DNA of 64,000 nt, taken from NCBI RefSeq assembly GCF_046292825.1, contig NZ_JBKBQG010000005.1, forward strand, positions 1 to 64,000, read 5' to 3'. The stretch comes from Salinarimonas sp046292825 (lineage in GTDB: Bacteria; Pseudomonadota; Alphaproteobacteria; Rhizobiales; Beijerinckiaceae). Numbering within the stretch: position 1 is the stretch's first letter; each line of letters opens with the position of its first letter. Under the pieces are notes generated by a model, which was given only the letters and a program-made list of their open reading frames with translations, did not search any database and had not been told where the DNA came from. Made by a program: the position numbers and the translations under genes. Shown piece by piece: positions 17,172 to 26,262 of the stretch.

Positions 17172-18866
17172 TCACGCCGCCCGCACGGCGCCGAGGAAGG
17201 TCTCGATGCGGCTCGACAATTCGCGGGCCTGCGCGTCGACCCCGCCGGCGGTGGCGCGGATCTGGGCGGCGGCGGTGCCCGTCGTCGCGGCCGCCTCGCG
17301 CACGCCCGAGATGTTGGCGGACACCTCGTTGGTGCCGGTCGCGGCCTCGGTGACGTTGCGCGCGATCTCGCGGGTCGCGGCGTTCTGCTCCTCGACCGCG
17401 GCGGCGATCGCGGTCGCGTAGCCGTCGAGCGTGCGGATCGCCTCGGCGATGGCGGAGATCGCGCCGGCCGCATCCCCCGTCGTGTCCTGGATCGCGCGGA
17501 TCTGCCCGGCGATCTCCTCGGTCGCCCGTGCCGTCTGGGCGGCGAGCGTCTTCACCTCGGAGGCGACGACGGCGAAGCCCTTGCCGGCTTCGCCCGCGCG
17601 CGCGGCTTCGATCGTGGCGTTGAGGGCGAGCAGGTTCGTCTGCTCGGCGATCTGCTGGATGAGCCCGACGATGTCGCCGATCCGGCTCGCCGCCTCGTTG
17701 AGGCGCGCGACCTTGGCGACCGTCTCGCCGGCCTGTGCCGCCGCGCCGCCGGCGAGGCTCGCCGTCTGCGAGACCTGCCGTCCGACCTCCTGCACGGTCG
17801 CGGCGAGCTCGGTCGTCGCGGCGGCGACCGTCTCGACGTTGGAGGCGGCCTGCTCGGAGGCGGCGGCGACGGCGGTCGCCTGGCTCGTCGTCTCCTCGGC
17901 CGTCGCGCTCATGGCGCCGGCGGCCTGGGTGAGTTCGCCGGAGGACCGCGCGAGCGCCTGCGTGACCGAGGCGGCGGCGGCCTCGAAGGCGGCGATCGCC
18001 TCCTCGATCGCGGCCTGGCGCTTCGCGCGCGCCGCCTGAGCCTGCGCGCTCTCGGCGCGCAGACGCTCGGCCTCCAGGCCGTTCTCCTTGAAGACGAGGG
18101 CCGCGCGGGCGACGTCGCCGACCTCGTCGCCACGCTCGGTGCCCGGCACCTGCATGTGGAACTCGCCGCGCGCGAGCCGCTCGAGCACGCCGACCATGCC
18201 CGAGAGCGGCTTGCCGATGCCCAGATGCGCGACCGCGGCCGCGAGCGCGAGGCCCACCACGATGCCGATGCCCGCGACGAGCGCGATGACGAGGCTCGCG
18301 GTGCGGTATTGCGCGTCCGCTCGCGCCGCCGCGCCGTCGACCTTGGCGCGGATCGCACCGGCGAGCGCGTTCATCTGCCCGCGCAGATCCTCGGCCATGG
18401 CGGAATTGCGAGCGGCGAGCGCGGCGAGCGTCTGGGCGTCGTCCGCGCCGGCGGCGAGGCTGGCCGCCCGCTTCATCGCGTCGAGACCGACTTCGTAGGC
18501 GTCCACGTCGCGGCGCACGCGGTCGAGCGCGGGGCGATCGTCCGCGTCGACCTGCGCGATGAGCCGGTCGAGCCGCCCCTCGAGCGTGTCGACCTCGCGC
18601 AGGATCGCGGCCTCGACGCCCGCGCGCGCCTGGGCGTCGGCGGCGGCGAGGAGGCGGTATTGCTCGCGCGAGAGGGCGATGAGATTGGCGTTGACCTCCA
18701 TCGCGAGGAGCGCGTTGGCCGCGCGCTTCTCCATGTAGTCCGCCGCGGCGGCGACCTCGCGCAGGGCGAGAGCGGCGGCGAGCGCCACCGATCCTGCGAC
18801 GAGGCCGAGCAGGACGACGACGGCGAGCACCTTCGTCGTGATGCGCAAACGTGCGAGCAATGCCAT
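17172..18866 (-). CDS. Methyl-accepting chemotaxis protein
   Basis: 564-residue transducer. A transmembrane segment at about 11-33 and one at about 193-215 enclose a periplasmic four-helix-type sensor domain rich in Ala. A HAMP domain follows (GKPLSGMVGVLERLARGEF), then a long methylation/signalling coiled coil with the conserved hairpin tip AEQTNLLALNATIEAARAGE (about residues 380-405). The ligand is unknown, and no chemotaxis kinase genes are nearby, so it reports to a system encoded elsewhere. Confidence 0.94.
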   Translation of the reverse strand: MALLARLRITTKVLAVVVLLGLVAGSVALAAALALREVAAAADYMEKRAANALLAMEVNANLIALSREQYRLLAAADAQARAGVEAAILREVDTLEGRLDRLIAQVDADDRPALDRVRRDVDAYEVGLDAMKRAASLAAGADDAQTLAALAARNSAMAEDLRGQMNALAGAIRAKVDGAAARADAQYRTASLVIALVAGIGIVVGLALAAAVAHLGIGKPLSGMVGVLERLARGEFHMQVPGTERGDEVGDVARAALVFKENGLEAERLRAESAQAQAARAKRQAAIEEAIAAFEAAAASVTQALARSSGELTQAAGAMSATAEETTSQATAVAAASEQAASNVETVAAATTELAATVQEVGRQVSQTASLAGGAAAQAGETVAKVARLNEAASRIGDIVGLIQQIAEQTNLLALNATIEAARAGEAGKGFAVVASEVKTLAAQTARATEEIAGQIRAIQDTTGDAAGAISAIAEAIRTLDGYATAIAAAVEEQNAATREIARNVTEAATGTNEVSANISGVREAAATTGTAAAQIRATAGGVDAQARELSSRIETFLGAVRAA

Positions 18867-19092
18867 GACCTACCCCCGGGCTCTCGGTTTCGTTCGGAGC
18901 GTTTCCCGTCCCTGGAGGATTAACCCAAGGACACCCGTGGATCGTTTAAGATTTGCGGGGACGTGCGTCAGGGCGTCGCAGCCGAATCGTTAACGCCCGT
19001 CAACCCTCTCCCCGGCGGCTCCCCCTCGACACGGCGCGCGTTTCGGTCCATTCGACGCGAGCGAGGCCCGCGAGGCGCGAGGGAGGCGAGAC

Positions 19093-20430
19093 ATGCCCGA
19101 AACCTACGATCTGATCCTGTCCGGCGGCACGGTCGTGAACCAGGACGGCGTCCATCTCTGCGATGTCGGCGTGCGCGAGGGGCGGATCGTCGCGCTCGGC
19201 GACCTCGCCCGCGCGGATGCGGGCCGGCGCATCGATTGCCGCGGGCTGCACGTCCTGCCGGGCGTCATCGACAGCCAGGTCCATTTCCGCGAGCCGGGGC
19301 TTGAGCACAAGGAGGATCTCGAGACCGGCGCCCGCGCGGCCGTGATGGGCGGGGTCACCACCGTCTTCGAGATGCCCAACACCGATCCGCAGACGACGAC
19401 GGAGGGCGCCCTCGACGACAAGATCGCGCGCGCGCGCCACCGCATGCATTGCGATTTCGCCTTCTGGGTGGGCGGCACGCACGACAATGTCGAGGCGCTG
19501 CCGGATCTGGAGCGGCTGCCGGGGGCGGCGGGCGTGAAGGTGTTCATGGGCTCCTCGACGGGTTCGCTCCTCGTCGAGGACGACGACGGCGTCTACGAGA
19601 TCCTGCGCCGCATCCGCCGCCGCGCCGCCTTCCACGCCGAGGACGAGGAGATGCTGCGCGCGCGCAAGCACCTGCGCGTCGAAGGCGATCCGCGCTCGCA
19701 TCCCGTCTGGCGCTCGCCGGAGGTCGCGCTCAAGGCGACGCGGCGCCTCGTCGAGATCGCGCGCCGCGCCCGCGCCCGCACCCACGTGCTGCACATCACG
19801 ACGAAGGAGGAGATCGCCTATCTCGCGCGCCACAAGGACGTCGCGACCTGCGAGGCGACCCCCAACCACCTCACCCTCGTCGCGCCCGAATGCTACGAGC
19901 GGCTCGGCGCCTACGCGCAGATGAACCCGCCGGTGCGCGAGATCGACCACCAGGAAGGCATCTGGGCCGGCATTCGCGACGGGGTGGTGGACGTGCTCGG
20001 CTCCGACCACGCGCCCCACACGCGCGAGGAGAAGGACAAGGTCTATCCGGCAACGCCGTCCGGCATGACCGGCGTGCAGACGCTCGTGCCGATCATGCTC
20101 GACCACGTCGCGCAGGGCCGCCTCACGCTCGAGCGCTTCGTCGACCTCACGAGCGCGGGGCCGAAGCGGTTGTTCGGCATCGCCCGCAAGGGGCGCATCG
20201 CGCTCGGCTACGACGCGGATTTCACGGTGGTGGACCTCGCGCGGCGCGAGACGATCACCAATGCCTGGATCGCCTCGCGCTGCGGCTGGACGCCCTTCGA
20301 CGGCCGCGAGGTCACCGGCTGGCCGATCGGCACGATCGTGCGCGGGAACGTGGTGATGTGGGACGGCGATCTCGCCGCGCCCTCGCTCGGCGAGCCGGTC
20401 CTGTTCGAGGAGGCGCTGCCGGACGCCTGA
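19093..20430 (+). CDS. Dihydroorotase-like amidohydrolase
   Basis: 445-residue metal-dependent cyclic amidohydrolase. The metal-binding HFREPGLEHKEDL, the MPNTDP loop, the carboxylated-lysine site GVKVFMGSSTG, HAEDEEM, VLHITTKEE and the catalytic SDHAPHTREEK are all present. This is the class I dihydroorotase pattern, but allantoinase and dihydropyrimidinase are relatives, and no other pyrimidine gene is adjacent. GGGAGGCGAG precedes the ATG. It ends 12 bp from a convergent gene. Confidence 0.88.
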   Translation: MPETYDLILSGGTVVNQDGVHLCDVGVREGRIVALGDLARADAGRRIDCRGLHVLPGVIDSQVHFREPGLEHKEDLETGARAAVMGGVTTVFEMPNTDPQTTTEGALDDKIARARHRMHCDFAFWVGGTHDNVEALPDLERLPGAAGVKVFMGSSTGSLLVEDDDGVYEILRRIRRRAAFHAEDEEMLRARKHLRVEGDPRSHPVWRSPEVALKATRRLVEIARRARARTHVLHITTKEEIAYLARHKDVATCEATPNHLTLVAPECYERLGAYAQMNPPVREIDHQEGIWAGIRDGVVDVLGSDHAPHTREEKDKVYPATPSGMTGVQTLVPIMLDHVAQGRLTLERFVDLTSAGPKRLFGIARKGRIALGYDADFTVVDLARRETITNAWIASRCGWTPFDGREVTGWPIGTIVRGNVVMWDGDLAAPSLGEPVLFEEALPDA

Positions 20431-20442
20431 TCGGCACCGCCC

Positions 20443-21042
20443 TCACGGCACGAGCCACGCGGCCTCGCGGTTGGGGATGTCGAAGCGGGCGCGGCGGTGG
20501 CCGCCATGGGCGAGGTAGAGGGTCTCGATCGTCTCCACGGCGACGGTCACCGCGCGAAAATGCACGCGGCCCGCCGCGCGCTCCGCCTCGTCGGCGGGAA
20601 GCGCGAAGGCGTCGGGGGCGGAGAGGGGCGTGCCGGGCGCGGGACGCGTGCCGTAGCAGTCCCGGCTCATCGGGCGCGAGGCGGCCCAGGCGGCGTCGGC
20701 GACCGCGTCCTCGCCATGGACGGAAGCGCGGCCCTCGACGCGGATCTGGAGCTTGCCGCCGGGATCGTAGCCGTGGAGCGCGATGCGCGGGTCGGCGGCG
20801 AGCTCGGCAACCTTGTCGGCGCGCGCATCCGTGTGGAAGCGCAGCCGCGCCGCCGACGGCTCGACCGCGCGCAGGACGACCGTGCGCAGGCGCGGGCGCC
20901 CGTCGAGCCCGATCGTCGCGACGCCGATCGTGTGGAAGGCGCTGCGCCGGTCCGCCACCCCGCGCGCGAGGCAGGCCCAGGCATGGGCGAGCGTGCCTGC
21001 GAGATCGTCGGCGAAGGCGGGTGTCGCGCGCGGATCGGGCAT
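20443..21042 (-). CDS. Pyridoxamine 5'-phosphate oxidase-fold flavoprotein
   Basis: 199 residues. The split-barrel FMN-binding pattern is present: TIGVATIGLDGRPRLRTVVLR, LRFHTDARADKVAEL, PRIALHGYD and LQIRVEGRA, as in Alr4036/PNPOx-like proteins. The pyridoxamine-oxidase C-terminal domain is not evident, so the substrate is open. The start at 21042 avoids an upstream extension and has a purine-rich GGGGGAAAGG site. Confidence 0.82.
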   Translation of the reverse strand: MPDPRATPAFADDLAGTLAHAWACLARGVADRRSAFHTIGVATIGLDGRPRLRTVVLRAVEPSAARLRFHTDARADKVAELAADPRIALHGYDPGGKLQIRVEGRASVHGEDAVADAAWAASRPMSRDCYGTRPAPGTPLSAPDAFALPADEAERAAGRVHFRAVTVAVETIETLYLAHGGHRRARFDIPNREAAWLVP

Positions 21043-21198
21043 GCCTTTCCCCCAGGGAGCTCGTGGACGCCGCTCCTGATAGAGGGCGCGCAGGGGCGTC
21101 ATCAAGCGGCGGGGCTCGGTGCCCGGGGGCGAGAGACGTTTCGAGGGCTCGTCTCGCGTGTTTCTCCTCGTGCCCGGCGCCGTGCAGGAACGACGCCC

Positions 21199-21425
21199 AC
21201 TGTCTTTCCGCTCAGAGATTGTGAATCCTTCTCCTGATTACTCTGCGCCGTCATTCCGGGGCGCGAAGCGAGCCCGGAACCCAGATCCACGACGTCGATT
21301 CGAGCGCGCATGCGCGCTCGTCGCGCAACATAAGACAATGCACACGTCGAAGGACGCAGCCTATAGGCTGCTCATCCGACGTCGGGAGTCTGGATTCCGG
21401 GCTCGCTATCGCGCCCCGGAATGAC
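21199..21425. repeat. Family-2 nested palindromic element, copy b
   Basis: The left outer arm (TTTCCGCTCAGAGATTGTGAA) and the full inner palindrome (21250-21425) with GCAGCCTATAGGCTGC are present; the right outer arm is missing. The core is inverted relative to copy a. It occupies the 554-bp gap between the flavoprotein and the carotenoid oxygenase, where I see no gene. Confidence 0.85.
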
Positions 21426-21596
21426 GACGTCGAGGTTCCAGTCGCCGAGTCAGGCAGGCGCGCCCGCGTCCTGGGTCGCGCATCTTCCGGTGAACTCCGG
21501 CGGGCCCGGGCGCGTCGTGCAGCCGGGGGCGGGGACGTCGCATTGTCGGCGCCGCATCGGCCGTGCGACGATCCGATCGAGGCGGAGGCTGGCGGC

Positions 21597-23024
21597 ATGA
21601 CGAGCGGGAGCGGCGAGGCGCCGTGGGCGATCGGCCTCGAGAGCGCGGCGCGCGAGGTGGACGCGGTGGAGATCCTCACGCGCGGCGATCTCCCCCCATG
21701 GCTCGCCGGCACGCTCCTGCGCGTCGCGCCCGCGCGCTTCGAGGTCGGCGCGCAGCGCTATCGCCACTGGTTCGACGGGCTCGCCATGCTCCACCGCTTC
21801 GACATCGCGGGGAGGCGGGTGACCTATGCGAGCCGCTTCCTCCGCTCGGCCTCCTTCGAGGAGGCGAAGGCGCGCGGCGGCATCAGCCGCGGCGAGTTCG
21901 CGACCGATCCCTGCCGCACGCTGTTCGGGCGCACGATGGCGGTGATGCTCGGCGCGCCGCCGACGGACAACGGCGTCGTGGCGATCGACCGGATCGGCGA
22001 GGCGGTGGTGGCGCTCACCGAGACGCGTTTGCCGGTCGTCTTCGACCCCGACACGCTCGAGACGCTCGGCAACCATGCCTACGAAGCGGACGTCGACCGC
22101 GCGACGACGACCGCCCACCCCCATCGCGACGGCGCGCGTGCCTACACCTATCTCACCCGCTTCGGCCGCCGCAGCGTCTACCGGCTGATCGTGCGGGAGG
22201 GGATGCAGGAGCGGACGCTCGTCGAGATCCCCGTCGAGCGCCCGGCCTACATGCACAGCTTCGGCATGAGCGCGAAGAGCCTCGTTCTCGTCGAGGGGCC
22301 GCTCGTCGTCGATCCGCTCCTGATGATGCTCGTCAACGCGCCCTTCATCCAGAATTTCCGCTGGCGCCCGGAGCGCGGCACGCTGGTGCGGGCCTTCGAC
22401 AAGGAGACGGGCGCCGCGCGCGGCGTCTGGCGGCTGCCGGCTCTGTTCTCCTTCCACCACGTCAACGCCTTCGAGGCGGAGCGCGCGCTCGTCGTCGACC
22501 TCGTCGCCTACGACGATGCGCGCGTCATCGACGAGCTCTATCTCGAGCGGCTGCGCCGCGAGGCGCCGCCCACGATCGCGGGCCGGCTCGTGCGGCTGAC
22601 GCTGCCGACCGATGGGGGCGAGCCGGACGTCCGCGTCCTCTCCGACACGCCGATCGAGCTGCCGCGGATCGACTACGAGCGGCGCGCGGGCGAGCCCTAC
22701 CGGATCGTCTGGGGCGCGAGCGCGTCGGCGCCGGGGGCCTTCCTCGACACGCTCGCGCGCATCGACCTCTCGGAGGAGAAGGGCGGCAACGCGCGGCTCT
22801 GGCACGAGCCCGGCACCTATCCCGGAGAGCCGATCTTCGTGGCGCGGCCGGGCGGGCGCGGGGAGGACGACGGGGTGCTGCTCAGCGTCGTCCTCGACAC
22901 GCGCACGCGCCGCTCGTTCCTGCTCGTCCTCGACGCCGCGCGCATGACCGAGATCGCCCGCGCCGAGACGCCCGAAATCGTCACGCTCGGCTTCCACGGG
23001 ACATTCCTGCACAAGCGGGGATGA
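21597..23024 (+). CDS. Carotenoid oxygenase (RPE65/BCO family)
   Basis: Non-heme iron dioxygenase that cleaves carotenoids or related polyenes, 475 residues. The four iron-binding histidines appear in TTAHPHRD, YMHSFGMS, SFHHVNAFE and the C-terminal GFHGTF. The beta-propeller repeats and a RYRHWFDGLAMLHRF start are typical. ATG 21597 has GGAGG 8 nt upstream; a TTG at 21543 is the alternative. No carotenoid synthesis gene is adjacent. Confidence 0.93.
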   Translation: MTSGSGEAPWAIGLESAAREVDAVEILTRGDLPPWLAGTLLRVAPARFEVGAQRYRHWFDGLAMLHRFDIAGRRVTYASRFLRSASFEEAKARGGISRGEFATDPCRTLFGRTMAVMLGAPPTDNGVVAIDRIGEAVVALTETRLPVVFDPDTLETLGNHAYEADVDRATTTAHPHRDGARAYTYLTRFGRRSVYRLIVREGMQERTLVEIPVERPAYMHSFGMSAKSLVLVEGPLVVDPLLMMLVNAPFIQNFRWRPERGTLVRAFDKETGAARGVWRLPALFSFHHVNAFEAERALVVDLVAYDDARVIDELYLERLRREAPPTIAGRLVRLTLPTDGGEPDVRVLSDTPIELPRIDYERRAGEPYRIVWGASASAPGAFLDTLARIDLSEEKGGNARLWHEPGTYPGEPIFVARPGGRGEDDGVLLSVVLDTRTRRSFLLVLDAARMTEIARAETPEIVTLGFHGTFLHKRG

Positions 23025-23059
23025 TTGCTTCGACCTTGTCTCTCAAGGGCCATGACGCC

Positions 23060-23237
23060 GTCATTCCGGGTCGCGAAGCGGGCCCGGAACCCAGACCCAC
23101 GACGCTCGTTCGAGCGCGCATGTCGCGCTCGCGGCACACCGCGCACCGAGCCACAGGTTGAGCGACGCAGCCTATAGGCTGCTCATCCAACGTCGGGGGT
23201 CTCGGTTCCGGGCTTGGCTATCGCGCCCCGGAATGAC
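23060..23237. repeat. Family-2 palindromic element, copy c
   Basis: Inner palindrome only, GTCATTCCGGGTCGCGAAGC to the mirrored block ending at 23237, with GCAGCCTATAGGCTGC inside. It lies between the carotenoid oxygenase and CoA-transferase genes, at the place where a second CoA-transferase subunit would be expected. Confidence 0.85.
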
Positions 23238-23276
23238 GGTGGGTTGAGCATCGCACGGCGACAGGTGAGTGGCGGC

Positions 23277-23960
23277 TCACCAGGAAGGCGGCGTCGCCTC
23301 GGCGACGGCGACGACCCGCGAGACGAAGATGCCCGGCGTGACCACGTGCTCGGGGTCGATCGCGCCGAGCTCGACGATCTCGCTCACCTGCGCCACCGTG
23401 AGCTTCGCCGCCGTCGCCATGATCGGTCCGAAATTGCGCGCGGTCTTGTTGTAGACGAGGTTGCCGTGGCGATCGCCGGCGCGAGCCTTGATCAGAGCGA
23501 GATCGGCGTGGATCGGGTATTCGAGCACGTGCTCGCGCCCGCCGATCATCCGCGTCTCCTTGCCGTCCGCCAGCAGCGTGCCGGCGCCGGTGGGCGTGTA
23601 GAAGGCGCCGATGCCGGCGCCGGCGGCGCGGATGCGCTCGGCGAGATTGCCCTGCGGCACGACCTCGAGCTCGAGCTCGCCCGCGCGGTAGAGGCGCTCG
23701 AACACCCAGCTGTCGTGCTGGCGGGGGAAGGAGCAGATCACCTTGCGCACGCGCCCGGCCGCGAGGAGCGCGGCGAGGCCCGTATCGGCGTTGCCGGCAT
23801 TGTTGGAGACGACCGTAAGGTCGCGGGCGCCCTGGGCGATGAGCGCGTCGATCAGCGCGAAGGGCATGCCGGCGGTGCCGAAGCCGCCGATCAGCACGGT
23901 CGCGCCGTCCGGAACGCCCGCGAGCGCCGCCGCCGGGTCAGGGACGATCTTGTCGATCAT
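23277..23960 (-). CDS. 3-oxoacid CoA-transferase subunit A, without partner
   Basis: 227 residues, the full length of PcaI/ScoA/AtoD proteins, which transfer CoA from succinyl-CoA to a 3-oxoacid. Motifs are VLIGGFGTAGMP, VSNNAGNADTG, NLAERIRAAGAGI, AFYTPTGAGT and NKTARNFGPIMA. The start has GGAGG 7 nt upstream. The catalytic glutamate belongs to subunit B, which normally follows directly; here a family-2 palindrome and then a plus-strand gene follow. The partner must be elsewhere or lost. Confidence 0.92.
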   Translation of the reverse strand: MIDKIVPDPAAALAGVPDGATVLIGGFGTAGMPFALIDALIAQGARDLTVVSNNAGNADTGLAALLAAGRVRKVICSFPRQHDSWVFERLYRAGELELEVVPQGNLAERIRAAGAGIGAFYTPTGAGTLLADGKETRMIGGREHVLEYPIHADLALIKARAGDRHGNLVYNKTARNFGPIMATAAKLTVAQVSEIVELGAIDPEHVVTPGIFVSRVVAVAEATPPSW

Positions 23961-24001
23961 GCGCGAGCCTCCGCTTGGGTCCACGCCCAGGCATAAACGA
24001 G

Positions 24002-24033
24002 GAGCCCCCGCGCGAGAAGCCGCGCGGGGGCTC
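24002..24033 (-). terminator. Hairpin terminator after the patatin gene
   Basis: Perfect 13-bp stem GAGCCCCCGCGCG/CGCGCGGGGGCTC with a 6-nt loop, between the patatin stop (24067) and the CoA-transferase start (23960). On the minus strand the hairpin is followed only by a weak CGTTTA tract. Confidence 0.55.
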
Positions 24034-24066
24034 GAACCGGATTGGGTTGTTGCGGCAGAGGTCGCT

Positions 24067-25782
24067 TCAGTAATGCGGCGTGAGGCGCAGGTGCGGGCGC
24101 GGACCCGGCATCGCCGCGTCGGGCCGGCCCGCGAGCTTCTCCTCCCAGCCCTTGGCGAGCGCCATCAGGGCCGCGAAGCGATCGACCATGGCGCGGCGGA
24201 TCTCCGGGCTCGCCCCGCCGAGATAGGCCTCGTCGTCGATGCGGCTCTCGACGAAGGCGCAGAAGCTCTCCGCGTCGTCCTTGTCGCCCCAGGCCTTGGC
24301 CGCGTCGGCGAGCGTGTGCTCGAGCACCATGTAGGCGACGAGGAAGCGGCGGAAGCGGTGGTGGTCGAAGTCGAAATCCTCGCGGTCGTCCGGGCTCTCC
24401 GCCGGGCCGCCGGCGAGGAGCGCGGCGGCGCGTTGGCCGAGCGCGCCGATGGCGTCGACGGCCTCGGGCGACATGGTCAGGTCGAGCCCGCCCTCGCCGC
24501 TCTTCAACCCGATCGTGACGATCCGCTCGCGATAGCCCGGCAGCGTGCCCTGCAGCCGGTCGTGCCAATCGGCGGCGGCGGCGAAGAGCGTCGCGGCGAA
24601 GGCCCGCAGCCCCGTGATCGGGACGACGCCGAGCGGCGCGCCCTTCGGATCGGACATCGGCAGGCGCACGCGCCGCCCGTCCTCCTCGCGCAGCGGCTCG
24701 AGCGCGATGCCGAAGGTGGGCCGCGAGGGCAGGAGCGCGTCGAAGAACTGGATCGGGAAATTGCTCGTGATCCCGCCGTCGCTGAACAGGACCCGGCTGC
24801 GATGGCCCGCCGCCTCGTGATGCAGCGGCACCGCGGCGATCAGGAGCGGGAAGGAGAGGCTCATGCGCACCGCGAGGACGACCGGCAGGTCCTGCGCCGC
24901 GGGGAAGGGATAGAGGCCGGACGCATCGGGCTCGACCCCCTCGCGGGTCATCCAATCGACCACCCAGCCCGGCACGACGCGGCGCAGCTCGGCGGGATCG
25001 AAATAGAAGGCCTCGCCGGTGGCGGCCGCGGTCGCGGCGAGCTCGGGCAGGACGTGCGGGCGGCGCTGGCCGAGATTGGTGGTGATCACCCGCAGCTTGA
25101 TGCCCGCCCGCTCGAGATCGCCGAAGGTGAGCGGCACGCGCAGCGCGTCCGGATCCTCCGGCAGGCCGCGCCCGGCCGCCGCCTCGATCTCTTCCGCGAG
25201 CCAATCGGAGAGGCCGACGCCCTCCTCGTCCTCCTGCGTCGTGCCGGGACACATCCCGAAATCGCCCTCGACCAGCACGTCGCGCGCCGATTTGAGCACC
25301 GACAGCCCGAACAGCAGGACGGCGCCGACCGCGAACACGATCAGCGCGAAGAGCACGCCGAACGGCCCGCCCGCGACGGCGCTGGAGAACAGGCCCAGCG
25401 TCACGAACAGCATCAGCGCGACGATGAGGTATTGCGCATGGGAGAACATCAGGATGCGCAGAGCCGGCCAGAAGGCGCCGCCGCGGAGCGCGCCGAGCGC
25501 CCGGAACAGCGGCCGCGCCTCGGGCGAGGGCTGGAACAGGCTCGCGAGGCTCGTGCGCAGCTTCGCGGGCAGACTCGCGACGAGCTCGAAGCCGCCGCCG
25601 GCGCGGTTGAGCTCGGCCGCCGCCGTGATCGCCGCCGCGATCGCCCCCGCCGAGGTGCCGCCGATCGAGCGGAAGCGGTAGTCGCGCGCGAGGCGCAGCA
25701 CCGCCTTCGGATACACGACGCCGGACGTGACGCCGCCCTTCATGATCAGATCGCACTCGCGCTTCGGCACGCTGGCTGACAT
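24067..25782 (-). CDS. Patatin-like phospholipase with membrane segments
   Basis: 571-residue Ser-Asp dyad lipase. The oxyanion loop KGGVTSGVVYPKAV (about 15-28), the nucleophile elbow GGTSAG (about 41-46) and the catalytic aspartate motif SDGGIT (about 315) are clear. Between them, at about residues 110-165, lie two strongly hydrophobic stretches (YLIVALMLFVTLGLF and LFALIVFAVGAVLLFGL), so it is probably membrane-anchored through an insertion within the catalytic domain. The start at 25782 has GGGAGG 6 nt upstream. Substrate unknown. Confidence 0.9.
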   Translation of the reverse strand: MSASVPKRECDLIMKGGVTSGVVYPKAVLRLARDYRFRSIGGTSAGAIAAAITAAAELNRAGGGFELVASLPAKLRTSLASLFQPSPEARPLFRALGALRGGAFWPALRILMFSHAQYLIVALMLFVTLGLFSSAVAGGPFGVLFALIVFAVGAVLLFGLSVLKSARDVLVEGDFGMCPGTTQEDEEGVGLSDWLAEEIEAAAGRGLPEDPDALRVPLTFGDLERAGIKLRVITTNLGQRRPHVLPELAATAAATGEAFYFDPAELRRVVPGWVVDWMTREGVEPDASGLYPFPAAQDLPVVLAVRMSLSFPLLIAAVPLHHEAAGHRSRVLFSDGGITSNFPIQFFDALLPSRPTFGIALEPLREEDGRRVRLPMSDPKGAPLGVVPITGLRAFAATLFAAAADWHDRLQGTLPGYRERIVTIGLKSGEGGLDLTMSPEAVDAIGALGQRAAALLAGGPAESPDDREDFDFDHHRFRRFLVAYMVLEHTLADAAKAWGDKDDAESFCAFVESRIDDEAYLGGASPEIRRAMVDRFAALMALAKGWEEKLAGRPDAAMPGPRPHLRLTPHY

Positions 25783-25920
25783 GTCTTGCCTCCCGACGAA
25801 CGTTGCCCCGCAGGAAGCCACAGCCGCGCCTCCTGTGCAAAAGAAACCACGGCGATCCGCGATCGCATTCTCGTGATCGGTAGAAGAACGGATGCGGCGG
25901 GAGTTTCATCCCGAACGGTA

Positions 25921-26262
25921 CTCCCTCCCCGGAGGGGAGGGATTTTGCTGCCCTATCCCTCCCCGGAGGGGAGGGTGGCCCCTGGAGCGTCAGCGACAGG
26001 GGTCGGGTGGGGCCCGGGTGGGAGGCTTTCCTCGAAGCGTGGGGCCCCACCCGACCTCCGGCGGCTCCGCCGCGGAGGCCACCCTCCCCTACGGGGAGGG
26101 ATTCTGCCGCCCTATCCCTCCCCGGAGGGGAGGGTGGCCCCTGGAGCGTCAGCGACAGGGGTCGGGTGGGGCCCGGGTGGGAGTCTCTCCTCGAAGCGTC
26201 GGCCCCACCCGACCTCGTTCGGCTGCGCCTCCGAGGCCACCCTCCCCTACGGGGAGGGATGT
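25921..26262. repeat. Family-1 palindromic repeat, two tandem copies
   Basis: Two copies in direct repeat with a period of 159 bp (CCCTATCCCTCCCCGG begins at 25951 and again at 26110). Each has CCTCCCCGGAGGGGAGG ends, a CCCCTGGAGCGTCAGCGACA hairpin, and a TCGGGTGGGGC/GCCCCACCCGA pair around the core. They fill the 464-bp gap between the patatin and GH31 genes. The distal end overlaps the GH31 gene and supplies its last codons and TAG stop. Confidence 0.85.

Noticed and set aside
25921..26262. Tandem repeats as a CRISPR array
   Set aside because: Only two units with a 159-bp period, each a long palindrome, with no short repeat/spacer pattern and no cas genes.
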